From Paenarthrobacter sp. (GTDB lineage: Bacteria; Actinomycetota; Actinomycetes; Actinomycetales; Micrococcaceae): a stretch of DNA of 64,000 nt. Under the pieces are notes generated by a model. That model had not been told where the DNA came from and did no database searches. It saw only the letters and a list, made by a program, of their open reading frames with translations. Within the stretch, counting starts at the first letter, position 1. Each line of letters opens with the position of its first letter. The translations under genes were made by a program, and so were the position numbers. Positions 29,206-38,278 of this stretch are shown here, piece by piece. The stretch covers positions 62,001-126,000 of the forward strand of contig JAPSHX010000001.1 in NCBI GenBank assembly GCA_031179305.1. The letters are read 5' to 3'.

Positions 29206-31671
29206 TCATGAACGCAGTTCTCCTGCGGGTTCCACATCGATGATCCGGTGTATGGACAACACCCGTTCGGTGTCCTTGGCGGGATCGAAAACCCTGACGC
29301 GTCCACCGGAGACGGATACAGGAACAACGGTTTCGGTGTTGGCATTCCCCAAGCTGTCCACCACGTTCATGGTGACTGCCTGTTTAAGCCGGATTGCCGT
29401 TTGTAGTGTCTCCAAGCCGAGTTGGGTAGAGGCCTCGCCCGTCGCTTCGGCCGGTACCGCGCGGTGTTGCCGCAGGACCGAAAGCTGTGCCTCGACGTCG
29501 TCGTCCGGCGGTGCCGTCCGGGGCGCCGTATAAACCGGGCGGGCGCTGCCGGGCACCGCCGTGGTCCGTTTGAAACGTACGACGGCGGGTTCGGCCTCCT
29601 GCACTGCAGGCGAGAGTCCCAGCTCGCGGAGGACACGCGCCGTTTCGCGCGGACTCGCAGAGGAAGTCAGGACAGTGGGGGCTATTCGGACCAGGCTCAA
29701 GGCTGACGTCCGGGCCTCGCGAAGGAGATCGGCAATGGCTGTTTCGTCATCGCTCTGGATGAAGCTGGCACTGGTGCCGACACGAAGGCGGCCATGTCGG
29801 GAAGCCGTGTCCTGAACAAGGTACTCCAACGGTTGCGGCACGTCCGTGGCTGAATGCTCTCGGAGGAATGCCAACAACGATTCCGCATCCTGTCCGGCGT
29901 CGAGCGCCCTCCTGATGGTGGCGGCGGAGAACCGGTAGATCGACGCCGGGCCTTGGCCCTCGGCGTCGGCCATCAATAAGAGGGTTTCGCTGAGTTCCGG
30001 GGCAAGGTAACCGGGCGCCACAGCCGTGAGATCGGCCTGAAGAAGGATGTGGTTCACGGCAGCCGGCAAATGCTCGCCAAGGATGGTCATGGCCTTTTCC
30101 GGTTGGCCATCAGCGATGGCTGAACCCAGCTGTGTCAACGCACCCGATCCCATGAGGCCCAGGAGCGTCGCTTCCTCCAAGATGCCGCGGACCAGGGAAC
30201 TGAACCGGCGGGACATCCGGGGCTGCGCCCATTCGGCACGCTGCAGGACGGCTCGGGCATCCAAAACGGGTGCCTTTCCATCCGGTGCTGCGGCCTCGAC
30301 CGTGAGCTCGTTCAGGATCTCCAGGACCCGGCGGCGTACCACAGGGGCGTCAGGCCGCTGCGCTTCCGCGGACAAGGCGTTGATGGTGGTCCCGGCCGCG
30401 CCTTGATGGGCTGACGACGACGAGGGACCAGTGAGCGGCTGCCCCACCAGTGAAGGTGCCCGTTCACTGGCCAGCCAGGCGTTGACCAGCCACAGCCACT
30501 GTTCCTGCCGGGGCAGGTTGAGCCATTCAAGCGACGGCGGCTGTATCCACGTGGAACTGTCCACGTCCAAGCGGAGCAGCCCGGCCATGGCGCACAACTC
30601 CAAGAGGATGGCTGTCTCATGGACGCCCAGACGGATGGACTCCGCCAAACGCCTCAGTTCACGCACACCCACACCACCGCTACGGAGAGTGGCCAAGGGT
30701 TGCTCCCGAACTGCGAACAGCAGCTCGGCAGTCAACCGCAGAATTTCGGCGATGGCACCCATGGCCGCGTTGCGGCGCAGGGCAGCGCTGGTATGGCCAA
30801 GTTCAGGAACAGGTGGGGCCAGCGTGAAGTCATCCACGATCGCACCACCACGCAAGGCAAGACCCACACTGTGGGGCAGCTCCACATGGCCGGCGTCCAA
30901 GGGGACCAGCAAGCCGCGCGCCAACAGCCAATCGATAGGCCCGACGTCGTGACTTTCGTGGGTGACCGACGCCCGGCGCTGTGCTTGGGGTACTGCGCCC
31001 ATGGCCCAGTTGCCGAACTTGTCCAACAAACCCACGGTCCGCTCCGGGGCCGTAGCCAGAATGGTACGCAGGTTCTCAGGAGTGGACGTCCAGCGCTGCA
31101 AGGCCAATGCTGCATCCATCGGAGTGCTGGCGGGGTGGATGCCCGCGCCGCTTTGGTGTAGCTCGGCCACCAACTGCACAACCCGCTGGGCAAAGGCCGG
31201 TTGGAGCCGCACAAGTTCGGTGTAGCTGCGGCCGAGGCCTGCCGGATAAATGCCGATGACGTCCTTGAGGCTGCCCACGGGAAGGTAGAAGCGCTGACGG
31301 GACGATGTTGCCGGCGAGCCGGCGGGTGGATCTGCCCTGTGTACCAGTGCCAATTCCTGCAATTTAGCAAGAATGGGGTCCAGTGCCGAGAGAGTGGAAC
31401 CGGCGATGACCTTTTTTAGCCCCGCAGCGGAAATGCTGTGGCCGGTATCGGCGTTCGTGCACAGGTGCAGGGTTTCCAACACCTGCATTTCCGGCTTGTT
31501 CAAACGCTCCAAGGCCCGTTGCACACTGACCCGGGCGCTCGCCCTCGCTGCCAGCGCCGCGAAGTCCGGTGCCATGGGGGAGATGAGGTCCGGCCGCGCA
31601 GCAAACAAGGCCCGCAGCGAGTCGTCGCTGCGCGCTTCAAGTTCCTTGCTGAGCGCGCGAATAAGGGACAT
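29206..31671 (-). CDS. helicase-associated protein (Helicase_C_3-type)
   Basis: An 821-residue protein of the actinobacterial family regularly found upstream of XPB. The N-terminal 200 residues are helical (MSLIRALSKELEARSDDSLRALFAARPDL), the middle has winged-helix-like repeats, and the C-terminal about 350 residues match the XPB/Ssl2-like N-terminal domain (Helicase_C_3). No helicase motifs I-VI are present, so it is probably a DNA-binding partner of XPB. The ATG at 31671 is preferred to the in-frame start at 31713. Confidence 0.86.
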   Translation of the reverse strand: MSLIRALSKELEARSDDSLRALFAARPDLISPMAPDFAALAARASARVSVQRALERLNKPEMQVLETLHLCTNADTGHSISAAGLKKVIAGSTLSALDPILAKLQELALVHRADPPAGSPATSSRQRFYLPVGSLKDVIGIYPAGLGRSYTELVRLQPAFAQRVVQLVAELHQSGAGIHPASTPMDAALALQRWTSTPENLRTILATAPERTVGLLDKFGNWAMGAVPQAQRRASVTHESHDVGPIDWLLARGLLVPLDAGHVELPHSVGLALRGGAIVDDFTLAPPVPELGHTSAALRRNAAMGAIAEILRLTAELLFAVREQPLATLRSGGVGVRELRRLAESIRLGVHETAILLELCAMAGLLRLDVDSSTWIQPPSLEWLNLPRQEQWLWLVNAWLASERAPSLVGQPLTGPSSSSAHQGAAGTTINALSAEAQRPDAPVVRRRVLEILNELTVEAAAPDGKAPVLDARAVLQRAEWAQPRMSRRFSSLVRGILEEATLLGLMGSGALTQLGSAIADGQPEKAMTILGEHLPAAVNHILLQADLTAVAPGYLAPELSETLLLMADAEGQGPASIYRFSAATIRRALDAGQDAESLLAFLREHSATDVPQPLEYLVQDTASRHGRLRVGTSASFIQSDDETAIADLLREARTSALSLVRIAPTVLTSSASPRETARVLRELGLSPAVQEAEPAVVRFKRTTAVPGSARPVYTAPRTAPPDDDVEAQLSVLRQHRAVPAEATGEASTQLGLETLQTAIRLKQAVTMNVVDSLGNANTETVVPVSVSGGRVRVFDPAKDTERVLSIHRIIDVEPAGELRS

Positions 31672-31725
31672 CAATCCAACGTTACCGCCCCCGGGCCGCT
31701 GGTGCCCCGTCACTGGGGGAGGAGG

Positions 31726-31941
31726 TTACTGTCGGCGGCGCTGGCGAACGGAGTCAACCACCAGGACTACCGCGAGCATGAAGGCGACCGGCAGTCCGTA
31801 AAGGGCCGTCCACGTCACCCATACCGGTGCCACGCCTCCGTTGAACGCCACAGCCATGACCGTGCCAACGGCAGCCAGGGAGATGACGGCGATAACGGCT
31901 GCAGTGATCATGATGGGGCGGCGGTAACCCGGGGAAGTCAT
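31726..31941 (-). CDS. small two-helix membrane protein
   Basis: A 71-residue protein with two membrane helices (about 12-36 and 45-65) and a basic tail (DSVRQRRRQ). No family recognised. It lies upstream of the XPB-partner gene on the same strand, 54 nt away. The ATG at 31941 is used; a GTG two codons earlier is possible. Small size and lack of a clear SD keep confidence moderate. Confidence 0.6.
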   Translation of the reverse strand: MTSPGYRRPIMITAAVIAVISLAAVGTVMAVAFNGGVAPVWVTWTALYGLPVAFMLAVVLVVDSVRQRRRQ

Positions 31942-32166
31942 GCCCACAACGCTAGCAGCCGCACGGGATCCCGATACATTGATGCGGCTCTTGTGCTGTT
32001 CGTGTACTGCGTGGTCGCGGCAAAGCGGGAATAGGGGGTTCGGCAGGTAACCTTGAAGGAACAGACCAACACGAACAGGGCTGCCACCCTCGATCCCGCA
32101 GATCCCTGCGGATGCGGTGAACGGCCCGACGTGTCTCCCAAAGCAAGAACGAAGAAGGTTGATTAC

Positions 32167-32550
32167 GTGCCTACCGGCAAGGTCAAGTGGTATGACAAGG
32201 AAAAAGGGTTCGGATTCCTCGCGGCTGAAGACGGCCAGGAAGTGTTCCTGCCCAAAACGTCCCTGCCCGCGGGCGTAACGGAGCTCAAAGCCGGGACCCG
32301 CGTGGAGTTCGGTGTGGCCGACGGCCGCCGCGGAGCACAGGCACTGGGGCTGCGTGTCCTGGAGAAGACGCCATCCATTGCCAAGGCCAAGCGCATGAAC
32401 GCCAGGGACCTCGCACCTATGGTGCAGGACCTGGTCACGGTGCTGGACAACCTCTCCGGCTCCCTGTCTTCAGGCAAATATCCCGATGGCAACAAGGCCA
32501 AGGCCATCAGCATGGCACTGCGCAAGGTTGCCGACGAGCTGGAAGCCTAG
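32167..32550 (+). CDS. cold-shock domain protein with C-terminal extension
   Basis: A 127-residue protein with an N-terminal cold-shock domain (PTGKVKWYDKEKGFGFLAAEDG; RNP1 KGFGFL) and a helical C-terminal extension of about 50 residues (ARDLAPMVQDLVTVLDNLSG). RNP2 reads VFLPKTSL rather than the usual VFVHFSAI, so two nucleic-acid-contacting aromatic/His positions are changed. The GTG at 32167 has GAAGG about 8 nt upstream. The frame stays open back to 32053, but that part is not family-like. It is followed 8 nt later by the DUF3027 gene. Confidence 0.88.
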   Translation: MPTGKVKWYDKEKGFGFLAAEDGQEVFLPKTSLPAGVTELKAGTRVEFGVADGRRGAQALGLRVLEKTPSIAKAKRMNARDLAPMVQDLVTVLDNLSGSLSSGKYPDGNKAKAISMALRKVADELEA

Positions 32551-32558
32551 GACCGGCC

Positions 32559-33152
32559 ATGACATCGGAATCCGCACAGGACACCAAGGCCGGCCCTGAC
32601 GCTGCCCAGGCTCCTGGAAACGGGGATGCCCCCGCGCGGAAGACCGTCGCGGCCAAGTCCCGCGCTGGTTTGCCTGTGTGGCGCACCGGTAAGCCGGACG
32701 CGTTCCTGGCTGCCGCCGTCGATACTGCACGTGAGGCAGTTGAAGGCATAGCCAGCCCGGGCGAGGTCGGGGCGCACCTGGGCGCAAAGTCAGAGGGCGA
32801 CCGCGTAGTAACCCACCTGTTCGAGTCACGGCTGGCCGGCTATGGCGGTTGGCAGTGGTATGCCGTGGTGACCCGTAACTCCCGCTCCAAGGTGGTGACC
32901 GTGAGTGAGCTGGGTTTGCTGCCCTCCGAGGATTCCATCCTGGCTCCCGAATGGGTGCCGTGGGCTAAGCGGGTCCGCCCCGAGGACGAGACTCCGCTGG
33001 TGGAAGAGACCGTCGAGGATGTCACGGAAGAGTCCGTTCAGGCGGCGGAAGATGAGGCCACTGAACCGGCTGACGCTGAATCCGGTGATGAGGCCACCGA
33101 ACCGGCCGACGACGAAACCCAGGACGAAGACGACGAAACCGAGGCTGAATAG
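32559..33152 (+). CDS. DUF3027 protein
   Basis: The 197-residue protein matches the actinobacterial DUF3027 family, with a conserved central block (GYGGWQWYAVVTRNSRSKVVTVSELGLLPS ... LAPEWVPWAKRVRPED). The C-terminal about 50 residues are highly acidic with imperfect repeats of EATEPAD. Function is unknown. Its position directly behind the cold-shock-domain gene is likely co-transcription, suggesting a nucleic-acid-related role. ATG at 32559. Confidence 0.85.
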   Translation: MTSESAQDTKAGPDAAQAPGNGDAPARKTVAAKSRAGLPVWRTGKPDAFLAAAVDTAREAVEGIASPGEVGAHLGAKSEGDRVVTHLFESRLAGYGGWQWYAVVTRNSRSKVVTVSELGLLPSEDSILAPEWVPWAKRVRPEDETPLVEETVEDVTEESVQAAEDEATEPADAESGDEATEPADDETQDEDDETEAE

Positions 33153-33195
33153 GCGTTGCGGAAACCCGGGGTGACCACAGTGAAGGCGGATGCTG

Positions 33196-34503
33196 ATGTC
33201 CACCTTTAGGTCACTCGGAATCCTCAATTACCGCATCTGGTTCTTCGGTGCGCTGATCTCCAATATCGGCACGTGGATGCAGCGTACTGCGCAGGACTGG
33301 TTGGTCTTCGACCACCTGACAGCGCACGACGCCGGTGCCATGGGCATTACTTTGGCACTCCAACTTGGTCCGCAGCTTTTTCTTGCTCCGTGGGCAGGCC
33401 TGCTGGCCGACCGTTATAGCCGACGCAAGCTGCTTCTCCTCACCTTGGTGGCCATGGCCCTCCTCAGCGCGGGGTTGGGTGTGCTGGTGCTGCTGGGTAT
33501 CGCTGAACTTTGGCATGTCTACCTCTTTGCCTTGCTCCTGGGAATCGTGACCGCCCTGGACGCTCCGGTCCGACAGACCTTTGTCTCCGAACTCGTCACC
33601 GACGATTACCTCCCCAACGCAGTCGCCCTCAACAGTGCTTCGTTCAATGTGGCCCGGATGATCGGGCCTGCCGTCTCAGGCGTGCTGACGGTGGTAGTCG
33701 GCCCCGGCTGGGTGTTCCTCATCAATACCGTGTCATTCGTGGCCATGCTCTGGGCACTCAAACTCATTCCCGCATCATCGCTTCGTATCCAGCCCAGGGT
33801 GGCGGCCGGAAAAGGGCGCATCCGGGAAGGATTGCGCTACGTCAGGAACAGGCCGGACATTCAGGTGGTCCTGGTGGCGATCTTTATCGTGGGCACCTTC
33901 GGACTTAATTTCCCCTTGTTCATCGCCGCGATGGTGGGGACCCAATTCGGCATGGATGCCGGCGCGTTCGGAGCGTTGAACTCGGTCATGGCCATCGGGT
34001 CGGTGACCGGTGCGCTGCTGGCTGCCCGACGCGGAAGGCCCCGCCTCAGGTTGATCTTCGGGGCCGCCGGCGGCTTCGGAGTTGCCAGCGCCTTGGCCGC
34101 CCTGGCACCCAATGCTGTGCTCTTCGGGCTTGCCCTGGTTCCCTGTGGCCTGTTCGCACTGACCCTGATCACCAGCGCCAATGGCTACGTGCAATCCACC
34201 ACGGAGGCTGTCATGCGGGGGAGGGTCATGTCCCTCTACATGGCCATTTTTATGGGCGGCACTCCCCTCGGGGCACCGTTGGTGGGCCTGGTGGCCAACG
34301 TCGGTGGCCCTCGATGGGCGGTCGGCGTTGCAGCGGTTGCCGGCGTCAGCACCGCCGTCGTGGGTTTGCTGTGGATCATCCGCGCGAAGCAGCTACGGCT
34401 CCGGTTCGATCGTCGGGCCCGCGGACTGAAGCACTTCCGGGTGGAGTCGCTGCTGGCACGCCCGGAAACGGACGACGACGGAAGCCGCCAACAAGGCGGT
34501 TAA
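33196..34503 (+). CDS. MFS transporter (EntS/MFS_3 type)
   Basis: A 435-residue, 12-helix major facilitator of the group that includes the enterobactin exporter EntS and macrolide exporters. The N-terminus FRSLGILNYRIWFFGALISNIGTWMQRTAQDWLV and the loop GLLADRYSRRKLL are characteristic. The cytoplasmic tail is acidic and His-containing. The ATG at 33196 has AAGG 9 nt upstream; ATG 33190 is too close to it. It is separated by 43 nt from DUF3027. The substrate is not evident. Confidence 0.9.
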   Translation: MSTFRSLGILNYRIWFFGALISNIGTWMQRTAQDWLVFDHLTAHDAGAMGITLALQLGPQLFLAPWAGLLADRYSRRKLLLLTLVAMALLSAGLGVLVLLGIAELWHVYLFALLLGIVTALDAPVRQTFVSELVTDDYLPNAVALNSASFNVARMIGPAVSGVLTVVVGPGWVFLINTVSFVAMLWALKLIPASSLRIQPRVAAGKGRIREGLRYVRNRPDIQVVLVAIFIVGTFGLNFPLFIAAMVGTQFGMDAGAFGALNSVMAIGSVTGALLAARRGRPRLRLIFGAAGGFGVASALAALAPNAVLFGLALVPCGLFALTLITSANGYVQSTTEAVMRGRVMSLYMAIFMGGTPLGAPLVGLVANVGGPRWAVGVAAVAGVSTAVVGLLWIIRAKQLRLRFDRRARGLKHFRVESLLARPETDDDGSRQQGG

Positions 34504-34569
34504 CGCGCCTTAAACGGCGGCGGCGCCGTCCGGGAACCACCCGCACGACGCCGACCAAAGCCTTCGGTG

Positions 34570-35700
34570 CTACTTCTTCAGCTCGCCCACAACGTAGTCG
34601 ATGCTCGCGAGCAGAGCCGAAACGTCGTCCGGCTCAATGGCAACGAACGTCGCGATGCGCAGCTGGTTGCGGCCGAGCTTACGGTACGGCTCCGTATCCA
34701 CAACGCCGTTGGCGCGCAGGACCTTGGCAATGGCTGCGGCGTCAACGGAGTCATCGAAGTCGATGGTGGCGATGACGTTGGAGCGGTCTTCGGCGTTGGT
34801 CACGAAAGGCGTTGCGTACTCCGAAGCCTCGGCCCAGGAGTAGATGCGGTTGGCGGAGTCTGCCGTACGCTTGCTGGCGAAGTCCAGGCCACCGTTGCTG
34901 TTGAGCCACTGCACTTGGGCGTCCAGGGTTACCAGGGTGGTCAGCGAAGGGGTGTTGTAGGTCTGGTTCAGCTTGGAGTTGTCGATGGCAGTCTGCAGGT
35001 CCAGGAAGTCCGGGATCCAGCGGCCGCTCGCCTTGACCCGTGCAGCCCGCTCCAAGGCGGCGGGGGAGAAGAGGCCAAGCCAGAGGCCACCGTCGGAGGC
35101 GAAGTTCTTTTGCGGTGCGAAGTAGTAGACATCCGTCTCGGCGACGTCCACGTCCAATCCGCCGGCTGCGGAGGTGGCGTCCACCAGGATGAGGGAGCCT
35201 TCATCGGCACCCTGGACACGCTTCACAGGAGCGGCCACGCCAGTTGATGTTTCATTCTGGGGCCAAGCGTAGACGTCCACGCCGGCTTCGGCCCTTGCCT
35301 CGGGGCGGGTGCCGGGTTCAGCTTTGATGATGGACGAAGCGTCAAGGAACGGTGCCTTGTTGGTGGCGGCAGCGAACTTTGAGCCGAACTCGCCGAATGA
35401 GAGGTGCTGGGCCTTCTTCTCGACCAAGCCAAATGCAGCCACGTCCCAGAACGCCGTGGAGCCGCCAACGCCGAGGACAACCTCGTAGCCTTCAGGAGCA
35501 CGGAAGAATTGGCTGAGTCCTTCACGGACTGAACCCACCAGGTTCTTGACCGGAGCCTGACGGTGGGAGGTGCCGAGGATGGTGGTCGATGCGGCAGACA
35601 ACGCTTCGATCTGTTCCGGGCGAACCTTGGACGGTCCAGCGCCGAAGCGTCCGTCCTTGGGCAGCAGGTCGGCGGGAATGGTGATGCTGTTGTCGCTCAC
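34570..35700 (-). CDS. serC: phosphoserine aminotransferase
   Basis: SerC converts 3-phosphohydroxypyruvate and glutamate into phosphoserine in serine synthesis, using PLP. The 376-residue product belongs to the actinobacterial form. The N-terminal RFGAGPSKVRPEQIEAL and the PLP-lysine region YYFAPQKNFASDGGLWLG (Schiff-base lysine in PQKN) are clear. The GTG at 35700 follows GGAGCCCTAC; the upstream extension to 35772 is unsupported. It is divergent from ideR. SerC makes serine that the SdaA in this window breaks down. Confidence 0.96.
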   Translation of the reverse strand: MSDNSITIPADLLPKDGRFGAGPSKVRPEQIEALSAASTTILGTSHRQAPVKNLVGSVREGLSQFFRAPEGYEVVLGVGGSTAFWDVAAFGLVEKKAQHLSFGEFGSKFAAATNKAPFLDASSIIKAEPGTRPEARAEAGVDVYAWPQNETSTGVAAPVKRVQGADEGSLILVDATSAAGGLDVDVAETDVYYFAPQKNFASDGGLWLGLFSPAALERAARVKASGRWIPDFLDLQTAIDNSKLNQTYNTPSLTTLVTLDAQVQWLNSNGGLDFASKRTADSANRIYSWAEASEYATPFVTNAEDRSNVIATIDFDDSVDAAAIAKVLRANGVVDTEPYRKLGRNQLRIATFVAIEPDDVSALLASIDYVVGELKK

Positions 35701-36004
35701 GTAGGGCTCCAATGGGTATCGGCTAGAGATGGGTCGTGGCAGGGGGCAGCAACTGCCCCTTCGACACCCCAATTCTGCCTGACCCGGCCCGGGCGCAGGA
35801 ACCTGCGACCGTCATAGTCCGCCACGTGGAACGTGGACGAACAAGATGCGACCACGATGCGACCGGAATTATCCAGAGTAATTCCAAATAAGCTAGGCTG
35901 GTGGTTGGCGTTCATGGGGCGGCGGTGCACACCGTCCGACCTTGCTGGGGACGCGGTACGGTGGAGATTACGCAAGGAACTGCGTTCGAGGAGAGCTGAG
36001 CTGG
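35701..36004. promoter_or_regulatory. serC-ideR divergent intergenic region
   Basis: These 304 bases hold no gene. Two tandem ACGTGGA heptamers (35824-35837) and two GATGCGACC copies (35845-35853, 35856-35864) lie mid-region. TAGGCT at 35894-35899 is a good -10 box for ideR. GAGGAGAGC about 10 nt before 36005 is the ideR SD. No convincing full iron box was found here. Confidence 0.45.
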
Positions 36005-36700
36005 ATGACGGATCTGATCGATACCACTGAGATGTATCTTCGGACCATTTTGGAGCTTGAAGAAGAAAACATAGTGGCTCTCCGGGCCCGCATTGCCGAG
36101 CGATTGCGCCACTCCGGACCCACTGTTTCCCAAACTATCGGACGCATGGAGCGCGACGGTTTGGTGATCGTGTCCAACGACCGCCACCTGGAACTCACTG
36201 AAGTGGGCCGGAAGCGCGCTACCGAGGTCATGCGCAAGCACCGCCTTGCAGAGCGACTGTTGGCCGACGTTATTGGTCTGGACTGGGCCTACGTGCACGA
36301 TGAAGCGTGTCGCTGGGAGCACGTCATGAGTGAGCGCGTGGAGCGTCGTCTCTACGAGCTCCTGGAGCACCCTACGGAGTCTCCCTATGGCAACCCTATT
36401 CCAGGACTTGAAGCACTTGGTGGCCTTGCCAGCCAGCCCTTCCCCCGGCTTGACGTCAACCTGTTGCAGGCCATGGATGGCTACGCCGCCGATTCGCGTG
36501 TGGTGGTCAGCCGCTTGGCGGAGCCCATCCAGGTGGAGCCCGAGCTCCTTACCCAGTTGGACGAAGGCGGAATCCGTCCGGGCGCCAGCGTCTCGCTGGA
36601 ACGCGTCGGTGAGTACATCTCGGTCCGGGTCCCTGGTATTGAAGGCGCCTTGGAGCTACCTCCTGAAGTTGCCGCGCACGTCTTCGTCTCCCTCAGCTGA
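36005..36700 (+). CDS. ideR: iron-dependent repressor IdeR/DtxR
   Basis: A 231-residue DtxR-family repressor that binds Fe2+ and then represses iron uptake genes. Counting from ATG 36005, every IdeR metal ligand falls at the canonical number: Met10, His79, Glu83, His98, Cys102, Glu105 and His106 (VHDEACRWEH). This is strong support for iron rather than manganese sensing, since MntR lacks the Cys102 ligand. The N-terminal winged helix (SGPTVSQTIGRMERDGLV) and C-terminal SH3-like domain are intact. A likely target, the iron box at 14287, is in this window. The start with ten residues before Met10 is fixed by the ligand register. Confidence 0.95.
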   Translation: MTDLIDTTEMYLRTILELEEENIVALRARIAERLRHSGPTVSQTIGRMERDGLVIVSNDRHLELTEVGRKRATEVMRKHRLAERLLADVIGLDWAYVHDEACRWEHVMSERVERRLYELLEHPTESPYGNPIPGLEALGGLASQPFPRLDVNLLQAMDGYAADSRVVVSRLAEPIQVEPELLTQLDEGGIRPGASVSLERVGEYISVRVPGIEGALELPPEVAAHVFVSLS

Positions 36701-36872
36701 CCGGAGCTGGCCCAGTACCGTGTCAAACCTCACTTTTGGTCCTTCGGCGCGCGTGTGACCTGCGGTTTTTCGGAATTGATGATAAGGGGCTGCTGCGTTC
36801 AGACCGTTCCTGTTGATAACGAATTTATTACCGAACGCCTTAATCCCCTATAGTTATCTACTAGCGCTGATA

Positions 36873-37113
36873 CCAAAGCGTTACCTGATCCGGAGCCGAG
36901 CTCTGCCAGCGGATCAGGTGTGTTACCCACCACTGGCAGAGGCGGGGGAACCACAAGCGGCTGTCTAAAGAAGCAGCCTTGGGGTGAAGTCCGCAGCAGA
37001 AGTGCCCACGTATACAAGTCCCTCTTGGGATACCTGTGTGCCGTGAGCGCCTCGTGCGGACCGGGTCTTTGTACTCTCTGACCCGAATCCGACAGCTAAC
37101 TTCGCAGGCTTTT
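36873..37113 (+). ncRNA. c-di-AMP (ydaO/yuaA) riboswitch 1
   Basis: The conserved blocks of the ydaO family are present in order: GCGGGGGAACC near 36942-36952, CTTGGGGTGAAGTCCGC at 36978-36994 and CCGAATCCGACAGCTAAC at 37083-37100, followed by CGCAGGC. AAAGC 36875-36879 can close with GCTTT 37108-37112. Internal hairpin arms CTCTGCCAG and CTGGCAGAG flank the first block. In actinobacteria this riboswitch controls cell-wall hydrolases; high c-di-AMP generally turns expression off. It precedes the M23 peptidase. The 36701-36872 stretch carries the presumed promoter and nothing else clear. Confidence 0.92.
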
Positions 37114-37129
37114 GAGAGAGGAACAGAGT

Positions 37130-37966
37130 TTGACATCGCAGAACGTCAGGGGCCGCCGCCGTGCGTCCGGCCCCGCTGCTGAGCTGCGGCCAGCCACCGT
37201 CGTAACGGAGATCCGGCCTCGCGACACCGAGCGTCAGGTGCGCCGCCGTAAGAGCCCGATGCGCCAGGTTGCCGACTTCGCCGCTGCCAGCGGCGTCGGG
37301 CAGAAGGCCGGTGTTGCGCTAGCCGCCACCGGACTTGCCCTGACTGTCGGCCTGCCCGCCACTAGTCCTGTCATGGCCACCTCGGAATCGGGCCAAACCG
37401 AGTCCGCCCTTGCAGTGGCCGCTCCTGCTGGCAGCCAGCCCGAAGTCTCCGCTGCCGCGTCAGCCAAGATCGACTTCAGCCGCGCCGCCGTCGCAACTGC
37501 TGCCGACCCGGATGGCAAGCTGAAGCAGCTGCTCAGTGCGCAGTCGACAGAAAGCATCCAGCGGACCTCGTCCGTTGGCAGCATGGCCAGCCCCCTTGAC
37601 ACGCTCTCCACGGCATCCCCTTTTGGTTACCGCATCAGCCCCCTCACGGGTGGCGCCGGTGACTTCCACCGTGGCCAGGATTTCGTTGCCCAGTGCGGCA
37701 CGGCTGTGCACGCCGCGGCGACAGGCAAGGTCACCTTCGCCGGATGGCACGAGTATGGCGGAGGCAACCGCGTGGTCGTTGATCACGGCAATGGCCTTGA
37801 AACCACGTACAACCACCTGTCGTCGTTCACCGTCCAGGTTGGACAGACCGTAAACCGTGGCGACACCGTCGCCCTGAGCGGCACCACTGGCGCTTCCACC
37901 GGCTGCCACCTCCACTTCGAGGTCCAGGTCAACGGTGAAGTTGTAGACCCCATGGGCTGGCTCTGA
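37130..37966 (+). CDS. secreted M23-family peptidoglycan endopeptidase
   Basis: A 278-residue LytM-type metallopeptidase that cuts peptidoglycan peptide cross-links. The basic N-terminus (GRRRASG, RRRKSP) leads to a signal or anchor segment (about 58-82, GVALAATGLALTVGLPATSPVMA). A variable linker and the M23 domain (about 160-278) follow, with the zinc ligands in FHRGQDF (H...D) and HLHFEVQ. The TTG at 37130 lies 8 nt after GAGG. It is directly behind c-di-AMP riboswitch 1. The unusually long N-region before the hydrophobic segment is shared in style with the two following proteins. Confidence 0.9.
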   Translation: MTSQNVRGRRRASGPAAELRPATVVTEIRPRDTERQVRRRKSPMRQVADFAAASGVGQKAGVALAATGLALTVGLPATSPVMATSESGQTESALAVAAPAGSQPEVSAAASAKIDFSRAAVATAADPDGKLKQLLSAQSTESIQRTSSVGSMASPLDTLSTASPFGYRISPLTGGAGDFHRGQDFVAQCGTAVHAAATGKVTFAGWHEYGGGNRVVVDHGNGLETTYNHLSSFTVQVGQTVNRGDTVALSGTTGASTGCHLHFEVQVNGEVVDPMGWL

Positions 37967-38090
37967 GCCAGGTGATGGCTGCCTCTCGCATTCGCGAGAC
38001 ACCCCGTGACCTGAATGTGACATTCGCGTTCAACTGTTGTAGCGTACAGAGCGCATCGGCTTTTTAGGGGGCCGATGCACTTGAGTGGAT

Positions 38091-38260
38091 TGCCTAGCTC
38101 TGCCACCGCTCAGGGTCCGTTCGCATAAATCGTCTGGCAGGGGCGGGGGAACCATTTCTGGTCTTCGAAAGAAGGCCTTGGGGTTAAGTCGCAAAAGCTT
38201 CCTTGGAAGCAGCGCGGCCGGATGACTCCCATCCGAATCCGACAGCTCACCTCGCAGGCA
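38091..38260 (+). ncRNA. c-di-AMP (ydaO/yuaA) riboswitch 2
   Basis: A second full ydaO aptamer, with GGGCGGGGGAACC at 38141-38153, CCTTGGGGTTAAGTCGC at 38176-38192 and CCGAATCCGACAGCTCACC at 38233-38251. P1 is TGCCT 38091-38095 with AGGCA 38256-38260. A GCATCGGC/GCCGATGC hairpin (38053-38060, 38071-38078) just before it may end the M23 transcript, but has no T-run. The SD GGGAGAGG begins 3 nt after the aptamer, so control at translation or by a nearby helix is possible. Confidence 0.92.
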
Positions 38261-38278
38261 TTGGGAGAGGCTACCTTC

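Noticed and set aside
38222..38278. Upstream start of the NlpC/P60 gene
   Set aside because: It would begin inside the c-di-AMP riboswitch; the residues only translate the conserved RNA.
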